From Candidatus Kapaibacterium sp. (GTDB lineage Bacteria; Bacteroidota; Ignavibacteria; Kapaibacteriales; UBA4661): a DNA stretch of 64,000 nt. Location of the stretch: contig JALONG010000012.1 of NCBI GenBank assembly GCA_025455065.1, positions 1-64,000 of the forward strand, written 5' to 3'. Shown here piece by piece: positions 31,495-39,495 of the stretch (within the stretch, counting starts at the first letter, position 1; the number at the start of each line of letters is the position of its first letter). The notes beneath the pieces were generated by a model that did no database searches, had not been told where the DNA came from, and saw nothing but the letters and a program-made list of their open reading frames with translations. A program made the position numbers and the translations under genes.

Positions 31495-33204
31495 ATGAAT
31501 TTGCTTACACCACGCACAAATTTCCGCCATCCGTATCTTGGTAATTTCGTCAGTACCACTGCTTTGTGCGTCCTTCTGCTTTTGACGGCAAGTGCCCGCG
31601 TTCTTGCTTTTCCGCCTGCCCCACAAGGCTCATTTCCGCAAGGCTCATATTCGTCAGGCTCATTGTATGGGCTTGTTGAGCGGTATGCGGAAAACCCAAT
31701 GGAGGCGTATCTCGAAAATCCCGCGATGCCGCCTATTATAGGGCTTTCCGGAATGAAAGATTACGACGAATACATGAAAGAGCGTGTATTAGCAGGTATT
31801 GATGCGTTTTATTCCATGCGCTACGACGTGGCGACAGTGATTTACGATGACATTATCGCCAAATATCCGACCGACCCGACGGGCTATTTTTTCCGCTCGC
31901 AAATTTTCCTCTGGCGTTATCTTTTTGATTACAGCGAACCGGATTACAAAAAATTTATTGCTGCTTGCGACAAATCCATCGCTGTTGCGGAAGATGCGCT
32001 CAAAGCAAACCCTGATAACAACTACGCTCGCACTATTATCGGCGCAATTTACGGCTTCCGCGCTATTGCTAATTTCCGTGCGGAAAACCTTGTCAAAGCA
32101 ACATTGGACGGGCGCTCTTGCTACACCTACCTCAGCGAGGCGCTCAAACGCGACCCGAAACAGTATGATGCGTATTTGGGCATGGGATTTTTTCACTTTG
32201 GAATTGCCGTCATGCCAAGCAGTGTGCGCTTTGCAGCGAATTTTGCCGGATTAAAAGGTGACAGAGAATTGGGCTTAAAAGAAATCAATATCGCTGCGGA
32301 AAAATCGCTGTTTTCGCGCAGTGATGCGAAAATTTTCTTGTCGTTTATTGAGGTGTATTTCAACAAAGATTACGGCAAAGGATTCAAGTATTTGCAAGAT
32401 TTGTTGGAAAAATATCCGACTAACGTCCCAACGCTCTATACTATGGGCAACGTACAAACGTTTCTCAAAAAGATGAATTATGCGAATGATTTTTACCAAA
32501 AAGTTGTCAAACTTGCCGATACGAACTTCCGTACATTCAACACCTTAGCGAATTACCGCATGGGCGAAGCCTACTTCCGCTTGAATGAATTTGACAAAGC
32601 AAAACCTTGTTTCCAGAAATATTTCAAAGCCCGCTTTGAGCGGTCATTCCGGGGCATTGCATTTTACCGTTTGTCGCTCATTTACGAAATATCCGGCAAC
32701 CGTGCGGACGCGCTGAAAGGCTATCAAAAATGCCTCGAAGTTGCACCATTTGAGCCGGAAGACAAATACGCGATTCGCAAAGCTAAAGAGCGCATAAAAA
32801 CACCGCTTGATGCAACAGAGATACAACTTATCAAAGGCGCAAATGCGGCGGAATCTTCACGCTGGACAGAAGTGGAGCCGTTTTTAAAGCCTTTGGCAGA
32901 CAACAATGCCACCAACAAAGAAATTCGCGCCGAAGCCTGCTACTATATGGGGGAGGCGTATCGCGGTCAGCAGCGTTATCAAGAAGCAATCACGTACTAT
33001 TTGAAAGCCGTCGAAGCACAACCGGAGCGTGAACGATGGTTTATGCCTTGGAGCTATTTCCGCATTTCGGAAATTTACAATGCGCAAAACAACCGTGAAA
33101 AATCTCGGGTGTATCTCGACAAAGCCAAAGCCTTCAGCGAATACGACTTCCAAGAACCGCTTGCGTTCTTGATTGAGCGGGATGTAACCTTGCTCAAATA
33201 CTGA
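31495..33204 (+). CDS. exported tetratricopeptide-repeat protein
   Basis: A 569-residue protein with an N-terminal signal peptide (TALCVLLLLTASARVLA, residues about 22-38) and a short low-complexity stretch rich in G, S, P and Q. It then has TPR-type helix pairs over most of its length, with typical motif pieces such as ALKANPDNNYARTIIGAIYG, AYFRLNEFDKAKPCFQKYFK and ACYYMGEAYRGQQRYQEAIT. A repeated alternation of A/G/Y/F marks is seen from about residue 95 to the end. Its partner and role are not predictable; secreted TPR proteins often assemble periplasmic or outer-membrane complexes. No operon partner is obvious: a terminator follows. Confidence 0.85.
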   Translation: MNLLTPRTNFRHPYLGNFVSTTALCVLLLLTASARVLAFPPAPQGSFPQGSYSSGSLYGLVERYAENPMEAYLENPAMPPIIGLSGMKDYDEYMKERVLAGIDAFYSMRYDVATVIYDDIIAKYPTDPTGYFFRSQIFLWRYLFDYSEPDYKKFIAACDKSIAVAEDALKANPDNNYARTIIGAIYGFRAIANFRAENLVKATLDGRSCYTYLSEALKRDPKQYDAYLGMGFFHFGIAVMPSSVRFAANFAGLKGDRELGLKEINIAAEKSLFSRSDAKIFLSFIEVYFNKDYGKGFKYLQDLLEKYPTNVPTLYTMGNVQTFLKKMNYANDFYQKVVKLADTNFRTFNTLANYRMGEAYFRLNEFDKAKPCFQKYFKARFERSFRGIAFYRLSLIYEISGNRADALKGYQKCLEVAPFEPEDKYAIRKAKERIKTPLDATEIQLIKGANAAESSRWTEVEPFLKPLADNNATNKEIRAEACYYMGEAYRGQQRYQEAITYYLKAVEAQPERERWFMPWSYFRISEIYNAQNNREKSRVYLDKAKAFSEYDFQEPLAFLIERDVTLLKY

Positions 33205-33218
33205 TTCTTGTTCGGTAC

Positions 33219-33252
33219 AAGAGGCATTGCTGAGGGCAGTGCCTCTTTTTTG
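33219..33252 (+). terminator. rho-independent terminator after the TPR gene
   Basis: A stem AAGAGGCATTGC / GGCAGTGCCTCTT with a short loop and one wobble is followed by a T-run, beginning 15 bp after the TPR stop codon. Confidence 0.8.
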
Positions 33253-33304
33253 TTTTTGTGGGATTTTGCTAATATCATCCTCTTCTCACCACCTTCGACA
33301 ACGC

Positions 33305-34195
33305 ATGAATACTCGTTCTTCGGCAATGCCGTTTGTTATTCTCGGCATTTTAGCACTCATTTGGGGCAGTTCATTTATTTTGATGAAACGTGGTTTGGTC
33401 GTTTTTGAGCCGACGCACGTTGCAGCACTGCGTGTTGTGGTTTCGGGCATTGTGCTGTTACCATTTGCCATTCGTGCGTGGAAAAACGTGGATAAACGTT
33501 TACTGAAATATCTGTTTCTGTCCGGTGTGCTTGGAAACAGTATTCCTGCGATACTTTTTGCGACAGCACAGCGCCATTTGAACAGTTCGACAAGCGCGTT
33601 GCTCAATTCGCTCACGCCGCTTTTTACTTTGCTTATCGGAGTTGTGGTGTTCAAACTTTCCTTCCGCAGAACGCAAGTTATCGGTGTTTTGCTGGGATTT
33701 GTGGGTGCAGTGGCGCTGGTGATGGCGGCTCACAACGAGGCAGCAAGCGGCGAAACGACATGGTATGCGCTTTTGCCCGTGTTGGCAACTGTTTGTTACG
33801 GAATGAACGGCAACATTGTCGGACGGTATTTGAAGGGCGTTCCTGTAATGACGATAAACAGCATTGCGATTGTGAGCGTCACTATGCTTTTTCTGCCGTA
33901 TTTGGTTTGGAGCGGTTTTTTCACCGAAACGATTCCCGCAGTGCAATCGCACCCACAATTTGCGCTTGCTTTGGGAAGTATCGTTGCGCTCTCGGTGCTT
34001 GGAACAGCCTTTAGTAATGCGCTGTTCACGCATTTGATTCAAATTTCCAGCCCCGTGTTCAGTTCGTCGGTAACGTATCTGATTCCGATTGTTGCGATTG
34101 TCTGGGGTGTGCTGGACGGTGAGCATTTATCGGCTCTGCACGGTATCGGGATTAGTATTATCCTTGTTGGTATTTACCTTGTAAACAAGCGTTGA
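33305..34195 (+). CDS. DMT-superfamily transporter (EamA)
   Basis: A 296-residue membrane protein with ten predicted helices in two EamA halves: MPFVILGILALIWGSSFILM begins the first, and the second starts with WYALLPVLATVCYGMNGNIV. EamA proteins export metabolites such as amino acids or drug-like compounds; the substrate here is unknown. The ATG at 33305 begins at the first helix. The next gene is a GNAT acetyltransferase 51 bp later, with no clear functional link. Confidence 0.92.
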   Translation: MNTRSSAMPFVILGILALIWGSSFILMKRGLVVFEPTHVAALRVVVSGIVLLPFAIRAWKNVDKRLLKYLFLSGVLGNSIPAILFATAQRHLNSSTSALLNSLTPLFTLLIGVVVFKLSFRRTQVIGVLLGFVGAVALVMAAHNEAASGETTWYALLPVLATVCYGMNGNIVGRYLKGVPVMTINSIAIVSVTMLFLPYLVWSGFFTETIPAVQSHPQFALALGSIVALSVLGTAFSNALFTHLIQISSPVFSSSVTYLIPIVAIVWGVLDGEHLSALHGIGISIILVGIYLVNKR

Positions 34196-34246
34196 AGTAA
34201 GTATTGATGAGGTTTTTAGGGCAATATCATTTTTTCTTCTGGACAG

Positions 34247-34771
34247 ATGAACACCGAAACACCAAGCGAAATCCGCATCATCCATGCCGAAACACAAGAC
34301 GATATGCGGCTTTTCCGGCATTTAGCAGGAGAATTACTGACAGAATACGGCTTCGACCTTAGTTTTCAGAATGTGGATGAAGAAATGCAGCACCTTCCGG
34401 GCAAATACGCTGCGCCCGAAGGTGCTATTTTGCTTGCGTTTGTGGATAAAACTCCTGCGGGATGTGTTGCCATGCGCCCTTTGCAGCGCGGAGTTTGCGA
34501 AATGAAACGTTTGTATGTACGCCCGGAGTTTCGCTCATTGAAAGTAGGGCGGCTTTTGAGTGAAGAACTTCTCCGCGTGGCAAAAGAGCGTGATTATCGC
34601 TTCATGCGGCTCGACACGCGGCGTGAAATGATGCCTCGCGCAGTAGCGCTCTACTCCGCGCTTGGATTTTACGAAATTCCGCCGTATAATGTAAATCCGT
34701 TTCCTGATATTTACTACATGGAGTGCGATATTTCGCGCTCTGTAAGACTGTTTCATTCTCTCAAACCTTGA
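34247..34771 (+). CDS. GNAT-family N-acetyltransferase
   Basis: A 174-residue GNAT fold protein. The acetyl-CoA-binding signature spans EMKRLYVRPEFRSLKVGRLL with motif A (R-x-x-x-V-G-R-x-L), followed by the YRFMRLDTRREMMPRAVALY and GFYEIPPYN strands. The residues before it (LAGELLTEYGFDLSFQNVDE) fit the N-terminal region of small-molecule acetyltransferases. The substrate cannot be told from sequence. It lies 54 bp before gcvH. Confidence 0.9.
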   Translation: MNTETPSEIRIIHAETQDDMRLFRHLAGELLTEYGFDLSFQNVDEEMQHLPGKYAAPEGAILLAFVDKTPAGCVAMRPLQRGVCEMKRLYVRPEFRSLKVGRLLSEELLRVAKERDYRFMRLDTRREMMPRAVALYSALGFYEIPPYNVNPFPDIYYMECDISRSVRLFHSLKP

Positions 34772-34825
34772 TTCTTATTACCTGATAATTCCTTATTTTT
34801 CGTCTTTCTCATTTTCGGAGGCAAT

Positions 34826-35206
34826 ATGAATTTTCCCGATACCCTCAAATACACCAAAGAACACGAATGGATTCGCGTTGAAGGAAACATCGGCACTATC
34901 GGCATTACCGACCACGCACAAAGCGAACTTGGCGACATTGTGTATGTGGATATTCCCGATGCCGGAGCAACGGTGAAACAAGGCGATGTGTTCGGCACAA
35001 TCGAAGCCGTGAAAACCGTTGCAGACCTTTTTGCGCCCGTGAGCGGCACCATTACCGAGTTCAACAGCGCCATTAACGACGCACCGGAGTCCGTTAATAG
35101 CGACCCCTATAATACCGGATGGGTTATCAAAATGGAATTGTCAAACCCCTCCGAAGTCGCAGCATTGCTGGATGTGGCTTCGTATAAGGCGCTTGTTGGG
35201 CAGTAA
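34826..35206 (+). CDS. gcvH: glycine cleavage system H protein
   Basis: A 126-residue carrier for the lipoyl arm of glycine cleavage. The marks are [29 protein letters not shown] and the lipoylation site [13 protein letters not shown] (Lys63), then [15 protein letters not shown] and WVIKMEL. A strong Shine-Dalgarno, GGAGG, is 5 nt before the ATG at 34826, rare in this window. No gcvT/gcvP is near. No glycine riboswitch is seen upstream. Confidence 0.96.
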   Translation: MNFPDTLKYTKEHEWIRVEGNIGTIGITDHAQSELGDIVYVDIPDAGATVKQGDVFGTIEAVKTVADLFAPVSGTITEFNSAINDAPESVNSDPYNTGWVIKMELSNPSEVAALLDVASYKALVGQ

Positions 35207-35235
35207 CAGTCGGGCAAATGTTTAGTTGATGAAAC

Positions 35236-35473
35236 TTTGACACAGATTTTCATGATTGCGCCGATTTTCATGATTCCTTATGCAAAAAGCCGTAAACAAC
35301 ATAGTGTATGGGACTTTCGCAAACACAAGTTGCAAGGGACTAAAGCCCCTTGTTCAACAATGACTTACGCAACAAGGGGTTTCAACCCCTTGCCTCAAAA
35401 GTATGGTGTTGCGAAAGTCCTAGTGTAGATAAGAATCTGCGTAACCTATTCAATCATGAAAATCTGTGTCAAA
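35236..35473. mobile_element. nested inverted-repeat element (MITE-like)
   Basis: The 22-bp ends are a perfect inverted match: TTTGACACAGATTTTCATGA TT at 35236-35257 and its complement at 35452-35473. Inside is a second inverted pair, GGACTTTCGCAA (35311-35322) and TTGCGAAAGTCC (35409-35420). Inside that are two 20-bp hairpins, CAAGGG...CCCCTTG at 35333-35352 and CAAGGGG...CCCCTTG at 35373-35392. There is no open frame of note. The nesting suggests one repeat inserted into another. It lies between gcvH and a small antitoxin-like gene. Confidence 0.8.
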
Positions 35474-35516
35474 AAATTTCTGCAAGTGACAAGATTTGAA
35501 CTCATGAAGAGCCGCA

Positions 35517-35723
35517 ATGTTGATATGGAATGATGAAATATTACATGAAATTCACGCCTTTCGCTTGGAACATGGTCGGCAATTTGACTATGATATACAT
35601 CGAATTGTTCAAGATATTCAACGCCAAGAACATGAAAGTACGAGACCATTTGCCACCATTCCCGTTCAAAAGAGAAAGCCTAAACAACCCGTCGGTACTG
35701 ATGAAACCATAGTTCAAGATTAA
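35517..35723 (+). CDS. small antitoxin-like protein, orphan
   Basis: A 68-residue protein, MLIWNDEILHEIHAFR..., continuing with LEHGRQFDYDIHRIVQDIQR and a basic, proline-containing tail. It resembles a widespread family of about 60-80-residue small proteins (DEIVEEVRKARDAYAAQF-type starts, with FNYDLDAIYRDIKRQE-type cores) that often pair with PIN or similar toxins. No toxin is adjacent: gcvH and the inverted-repeat element precede, and the CcmC-like gene follows. The family link is from memory of pattern, and its function is not known. Confidence 0.5.
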   Translation: MLIWNDEILHEIHAFRLEHGRQFDYDIHRIVQDIQRQEHESTRPFATIPVQKRKPKQPVGTDETIVQD

Positions 35724-35789
35724 CTCTGAATACATTTTTACCCCCTTTGTACAAATCACCTCTCTTCCTCGTTTTTCCCGCTATTCACC

Positions 35790-36869
35790 ATGAAATTCCT
35801 CATTCAATTCTCCGGCGTTGCACTCGGTTTACTTCTCAGTTTGTACATCCCGCTTGAAAAGCCGCGTCCCGTCTGGTGGAAATGGCTCGTCGTGCTGATG
35901 CTCACTGTTACAACCATTTTCGCCCTTGCACCGCGTACCGCAGGAACATTCGCCGATGCCGTTCTTATGCGGCGTGTGGGCGCTGCTAATCCCGTTGTTC
36001 CCGTGAAAGTGCTGGTGAATGAGGCTGTCAAGCAGGAACAATCGGAAGTTGAAGCAAAGCCTGTTGCAACGATGCCACTTTTTACGATGACCGATTTCCG
36101 CGAAAACGATCCTGTGCAAGCAATGGTGCGCGTTCCCCAGAACATCGCATCACAACTAGCTTCGGGGCAAGTCGTGATTTTGCAAATGGAACGCGACAGC
36201 TTGGGCGCGGATAATATGTTCACAGCCAAAAGCCTCGTTGCCACCAGCCCTTGGCTTACGCTGCCGTATATCCCGCAGTTGGAAGAGCGGGCGCGAAACC
36301 TGTATTTCCACGTACCAATGTCATGGGTGGCAATGCTCGCCTACGTTGTGGCAATGGTCTTTGGATTTCGTTACCTCAAAACCCGTGATATTTCGTACGA
36401 CATCAAATCATCGGCAGCGGCGGCATTAGGAACGCTTTTTACGATTTTGGCAACGGTAACAGGGGCAATTTGGGCGAAGTTTAACTGGGGGGAATTTTGG
36501 AATTGGGACCCGCGTCAAACCTCAATCTTCATCTTGCTCCTTATGTACGGCGCATATTTCGCGCTTCGTCAGGCGATTGACAACGACGAGCGGTGCGGGC
36601 GTTTGTCGGCGGTGTATGTGATATTTGCTGTTGTTCCGGCAGTGTTTTTGATGTTTATTATGCCACGAATTTTAGACGGATTGCATCCTGGCGCAGGCAA
36701 TGACAGTAATGCCGGACCACTGTTGAGCGCGAACAAAGACGACCTCAATATCGTCAAACAGGTCATTTTTTCGCTGGCGTTTGGCGGCTTTACAATGCTC
36801 TTTTTTTGGATGCTCTCGTTGCAGGTGCGGATAAAGCAGATTGAGCTTTTCCGGCGTAATGACGGCTAA
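35790..36869 (+). CDS. CcmC-like haem-handling protein with an extra N-terminal domain
   Basis: A 359-residue membrane protein. Residues about 165-359 form a CcmC/CcsA-type domain: YFHVPMSWVAMLAYVVAMVF, then the WWD haem motif WGEFWNWDPRQTSIFILLLM at about residue 233, and helices with the conserved RCGRLSAVYVIFAVVPAVFL. Such proteins pass haem during cytochrome c maturation. About 160 residues precede this: two transmembrane helices (FSGVALGLLLSLYIPL, WLVVLMLTVTTIFALAP), then a soluble stretch (about 60-160) of beta-rich character, DPVQAMVRVPQNIASQLASG, facing out of the cytoplasm. Normal CcmC proteins (about 240 aa) lack it. No ccmA/B/E/F/G is nearby. Confidence 0.85.
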   Translation: MKFLIQFSGVALGLLLSLYIPLEKPRPVWWKWLVVLMLTVTTIFALAPRTAGTFADAVLMRRVGAANPVVPVKVLVNEAVKQEQSEVEAKPVATMPLFTMTDFRENDPVQAMVRVPQNIASQLASGQVVILQMERDSLGADNMFTAKSLVATSPWLTLPYIPQLEERARNLYFHVPMSWVAMLAYVVAMVFGFRYLKTRDISYDIKSSAAAALGTLFTILATVTGAIWAKFNWGEFWNWDPRQTSIFILLLMYGAYFALRQAIDNDERCGRLSAVYVIFAVVPAVFLMFIMPRILDGLHPGAGNDSNAGPLLSANKDDLNIVKQVIFSLAFGGFTMLFFWMLSLQVRIKQIELFRRNDG

Positions 36870-36891
36870 CATTCAACTCTCTCAATCCCTA

Positions 36892-37007
36892 TCCACGAAT
36901 CGCACGAATGTTCATGAATCCTTGAATATTTCTCAAAACAGATGAACATTAGATAAAACCACGCTTGGTTTATTTCTTCATTTGTGAAGATTCGTGCGAT
37001 TCGTGGA
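36892..37007. mobile_element. inverted-repeat element (MITE-like)
   Basis: The ends TCCACGAATCGCACGAAT (36892-36909) and ATTCGTGCGATTCGTGGA (36990-37007) are a perfect 18-bp inverted pair around an 80-bp non-coding centre. The centre contains a weaker inner pair (GTTCAT.../...ATGAAC). It lies in the gap between the ccmC-like gene and the duplicated membrane protein. No open frame of note. Confidence 0.65.
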
Positions 37008-37037
37008 CAACGTTGTCGCTCACTTTTGCAGTACACC

Positions 37038-37775
37038 ATGAAGCAAATAGACTTCCAAAGTGCGCTTATTTCCTCGTTTGTCGGCTCGGTGATTACGCTG
37101 TTTTTAGCGTTCATTAGCGGCTCGTCATTCTCAGCGCTACCCTTCCCGATGATTGCGATTTTATCGGGCTTCGTGGTTACGGGCATTGTGGAAGGCATTT
37201 TGTCGAAAGGCGTAACGATTCTGGAACCCGCCATTGGTGCGGTCTTGGTGTCGGTGGTGTTGTTTATTGTGCTGCCGATGATGAATGTGCGTGGCTTTCG
37301 GGATTTGGACAGTGCGGTTTTGGTGGTGATGCTCATTAACGGCGTGATTTTATCGGCACTCGGCGGCTGGGTGGGTGAAAAATTGCAGGGTACACTTGAC
37401 GACGACATCCCCGACGAAAGCCCGATAGATTGGGGTTGGGTTCTCTGCGGAGCAGCACTTGCCACAACAATTACGATGCTCTGCGCAAGTTCACTGGTCG
37501 TGATTTTGGGGTATCATCTAACGAATCATGTTCTCGCATTTTTTCTGGGGCTGTTTGTTGCGGGCTTGATTATCGGGCTACGCTCACCGGGCATTGCGAT
37601 TAAAGAAGCAGGCGTGGCAGGGTTTATCGGCGTGGTCTTGAACATTGATATTGTTTCGGTTGCACTGGGGATGTTGGATATTACGATGGTCTTGAGCGGT
37701 ATTGTGCTGGGGATGCTCACAACGCTACTAGGCGGCTGGGTTGGGGAGAAAATTCAGGAAGCGCGTGCGGAGTAG
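37038..37775 (+). CDS. membrane protein with internal duplication
   Basis: A 245-residue protein with about eight hydrophobic segments. The two halves end alike, GGWVGEKLQGTLDDDIPDE (about residues 113-131) and GGWVGEKIQEARAE (the C-terminus), each preceded by a glycine-rich helix pattern. This indicates a tandem gene duplication within the protein. I do not recognise a named family. The ATG at 37038 begins MKQIDFQSALISSF; the frame upstream overlaps the inverted-repeat element and looks non-coding. No operon partner is evident. Confidence 0.75.
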   Translation: MKQIDFQSALISSFVGSVITLFLAFISGSSFSALPFPMIAILSGFVVTGIVEGILSKGVTILEPAIGAVLVSVVLFIVLPMMNVRGFRDLDSAVLVVMLINGVILSALGGWVGEKLQGTLDDDIPDESPIDWGWVLCGAALATTITMLCASSLVVILGYHLTNHVLAFFLGLFVAGLIIGLRSPGIAIKEAGVAGFIGVVLNIDIVSVALGMLDITMVLSGIVLGMLTTLLGGWVGEKIQEARAE

Positions 37776-37903
37776 CATGAGAGCGGGTTTGTACGGTGCG
37801 GTACATTTTTCCACAATTCTCAGATTGGTAATTCAACAGCTTTTTTGCAAATTATTTTATCATCCTCTCATTGTTTTGTTCATTCTGATATTCGGAAACT
37901 AAT

Positions 37904-38215
37904 ATGGCAGCACTCGAAATAAGCGCACAATTACTCGGTATTTCTCCGACAGAACTTTTGCGAAGCAGCCTGCTGATGTTCGTGCAGCATCGTTTACAGC
38001 AGGTTGAAGCGGAATTATTTATCCTTGCAAAAAAATATGGTGTGCGGACTATCGCTGAATTTGATGCGGCTGTTCAGCAAGGGACATTTTCTGAAGCCTT
38101 CGCACATGATGATTATTTTCGTTTCGACAACCTGGAAGCAGAATGCGACGCGCTCAAAAATGCTCTTGGGAATATACGAACAGAAAGCATGGATACTAGT
38201 GTTGATTGTTTTTAG
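37904..38215 (+). CDS. small acidic helical protein, unrecognised
   Basis: A 103-residue acidic protein, mostly helical by composition: LEISAQLLGISPTELLRSSL, VQHRLQQVEAELFILAKKYG, then FSEAFAHDDYFRFDNLEAEC. It resembles small proteins found beside toxin genes, but has no partner here, and I cannot place it in a family. No Shine-Dalgarno is seen. The next 266 bp hold no gene, only a short inverted-repeat element. Confidence 0.45.
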   Translation: MAALEISAQLLGISPTELLRSSLLMFVQHRLQQVEAELFILAKKYGVRTIAEFDAAVQQGTFSEAFAHDDYFRFDNLEAECDALKNALGNIRTESMDTSVDCF

Positions 38216-38232
38216 TTCCTAACGGTTGTTCT

Positions 38233-38324
38233 GCCACAGAGTTCACAGATTCCACAGATTCCACAGATTCCACAGAGCCTCAAACAATACCTCGTTTCTC
38301 GGCGAACTCTGAGTCCTCTGTGGC
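38233..38324. mobile_element. short inverted-repeat element with tandem 9-mers
   Basis: GCCACAGAG (38233-38241) is inverted against CTCTGTGGC (38316-38324). Between them are three exact tandem CACAGATTC units (38244-38252, 38253-38261, 38262-38270) and part of a fourth. There is no open frame. It resembles other small intergenic repeats of this window in layout (inverted ends, no gene), but not in sequence. The rest of the 266-bp gap between 38216 and 38481 shows nothing else. Confidence 0.5.
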
Positions 38325-38481
38325 TTACCAAATCTAGGTTTTCACAAATGCGTTAGGTACTCACGTTGCTTGTTATTCATCCTTGAATTTCCCTGCCTCT
38401 TTTTTCTTAGGCTTTCGAGAGTTCCTTGATTTTGTGCGCAAAAAAACAATCCCACAAGATTGAATATTTCCCTCCCTCCTT

Positions 38482-39090
38482 TTGTCTAATTTCCAACGAC
38501 AACAATTATTCAGCACAAGCAAGCATTTGCACGACCACATTTCCGATAACGACCTCGTAGCGGCGGTGTTGCGCGGTGAAACGCAAGCCTTCGCCGGCAT
38601 AGTTCGCCGATATGAGCGCCCGATTGCGGCGACCATTACGGGTATGCTGGGGCGTACCGAAGAAGTCGAAGAAATCGGGCAGCAAGTCTTTATCCGCTTT
38701 TACGAGGCATTGCCAAATTTTCGCGGCGATGCTTCGGTGAAAACATATCTGACGCGCATAGCTATCAATCTTTCGCTCAATGAACTGAAGCGCCGCAAAC
38801 GGCGATTTTCCTTGTTTCGCTCCGTAGATGATGCCCTTGAATTGCCGTCAGAAGCAGATGACCATGCCGAAAGCAGCGCCGACCGAGAACTTATCGAACA
38901 GGCATTGAAGCGCATTCCGGCGGGTATGCGGGAAGTTGTGGTGCTGAGGCTTGTCAATGGGTATTCGACCGAAGAAACCGCTACGATGCTGAATATCCCT
39001 GAAGGCACGGTGCTTTCACGGCTTTCCCTTGCACGAAAACAATTACAAACCTTGCTCAAACCGTTTTTTGGAGAAGAGTATGCCAAATAA
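38482..39090 (+). CDS. ECF-family RNA polymerase sigma factor
   Basis: A 202-residue extracytoplasmic-function sigma factor. Region 2 is FAGIVRRYERPIAATITGML ... EIGQQVFIRFYEALPNFRGD with the DNA-melting/core-binding pattern, then LTRIAINLSLNELKRRKRR. Region 4 is LKRIPAGMREVVVLRLVNGY STEETATMLNIPEGTVLSRL SLARKQL, with its HTH. The start is uncertain: no ATG lies near the expected N-terminus, and TTG at 38482 is the best in-frame choice. Its stop overlaps the next gene by 11 bp, which points to a sigma/anti-sigma pair and coupled translation. Confidence 0.9.
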   Translation: MSNFQRQQLFSTSKHLHDHISDNDLVAAVLRGETQAFAGIVRRYERPIAATITGMLGRTEEVEEIGQQVFIRFYEALPNFRGDASVKTYLTRIAINLSLNELKRRKRRFSLFRSVDDALELPSEADDHAESSADRELIEQALKRIPAGMREVVVLRLVNGYSTEETATMLNIPEGTVLSRLSLARKQLQTLLKPFFGEEYAK

Positions 39091-39439
39091 TTCTCACGAG
39101 CATCCCGAAGAGAAGATGCCCCAAAGCAGGATAGCAACGGCTCTCCGCGAATATGGCAACAAAGCAGCCTTTGCGCCGATGTTTGCTGACCGTGTGCAAC
39201 GCCGCATCAACGCTGCTCCTGCAAACAATCCCGCAATGCAAGCACTCACGCCGCTTGACGCTTTGGCGCAAGAATTGGTCTGGATGTTTCGGCGGGTGGC
39301 AATTGTCGGAACATCGCTTGTGGTGCTGCTTGCAGGCTATAATCTCTATACCAACGATGATGTGTCCTTCGATGCCGTTTTTGGTCTGCCGAATGAAGCA
39401 CACAGTTTATCCGTCGAATCAGTATTGATGCCGGATTGA
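39080..39439 (+). CDS. probable anti-sigma factor (single-pass membrane protein)
   Basis: A 119-residue protein with a polar N-terminal half, one transmembrane helix (about residues 73-92, VAIVGTSLVVLLAGYNLY) and a short outer tail of about 27 residues ending in VLMPD. This topology is that of small membrane anti-sigma factors (cytosolic sigma-binding part, one helix, short periplasmic part). It overlaps the sigma gene by 11 bp and carries GGAGAAG 5-6 nt before its ATG. No zinc-binding motif (HxxxCxxC) is seen, so if it is an anti-sigma factor it is not of the ZAS type. The role is from context. Confidence 0.65.
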   Translation: MPNNSHEHPEEKMPQSRIATALREYGNKAAFAPMFADRVQRRINAAPANNPAMQALTPLDALAQELVWMFRRVAIVGTSLVVLLAGYNLYTNDDVSFDAVFGLPNEAHSLSVESVLMPD

Positions 39440-39495
39440 CGCTGTTTCTTCGTCATTTGCCCTTATTTCTTTTCCCTCATCCTTTTTCCCTTACT

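Noticed and set aside
38244-38275. Tandem CACAGATTC units as a CRISPR-like array
   Set aside because: The units are 9 bp and directly adjacent, without spacers, and there are no cas genes in the window.
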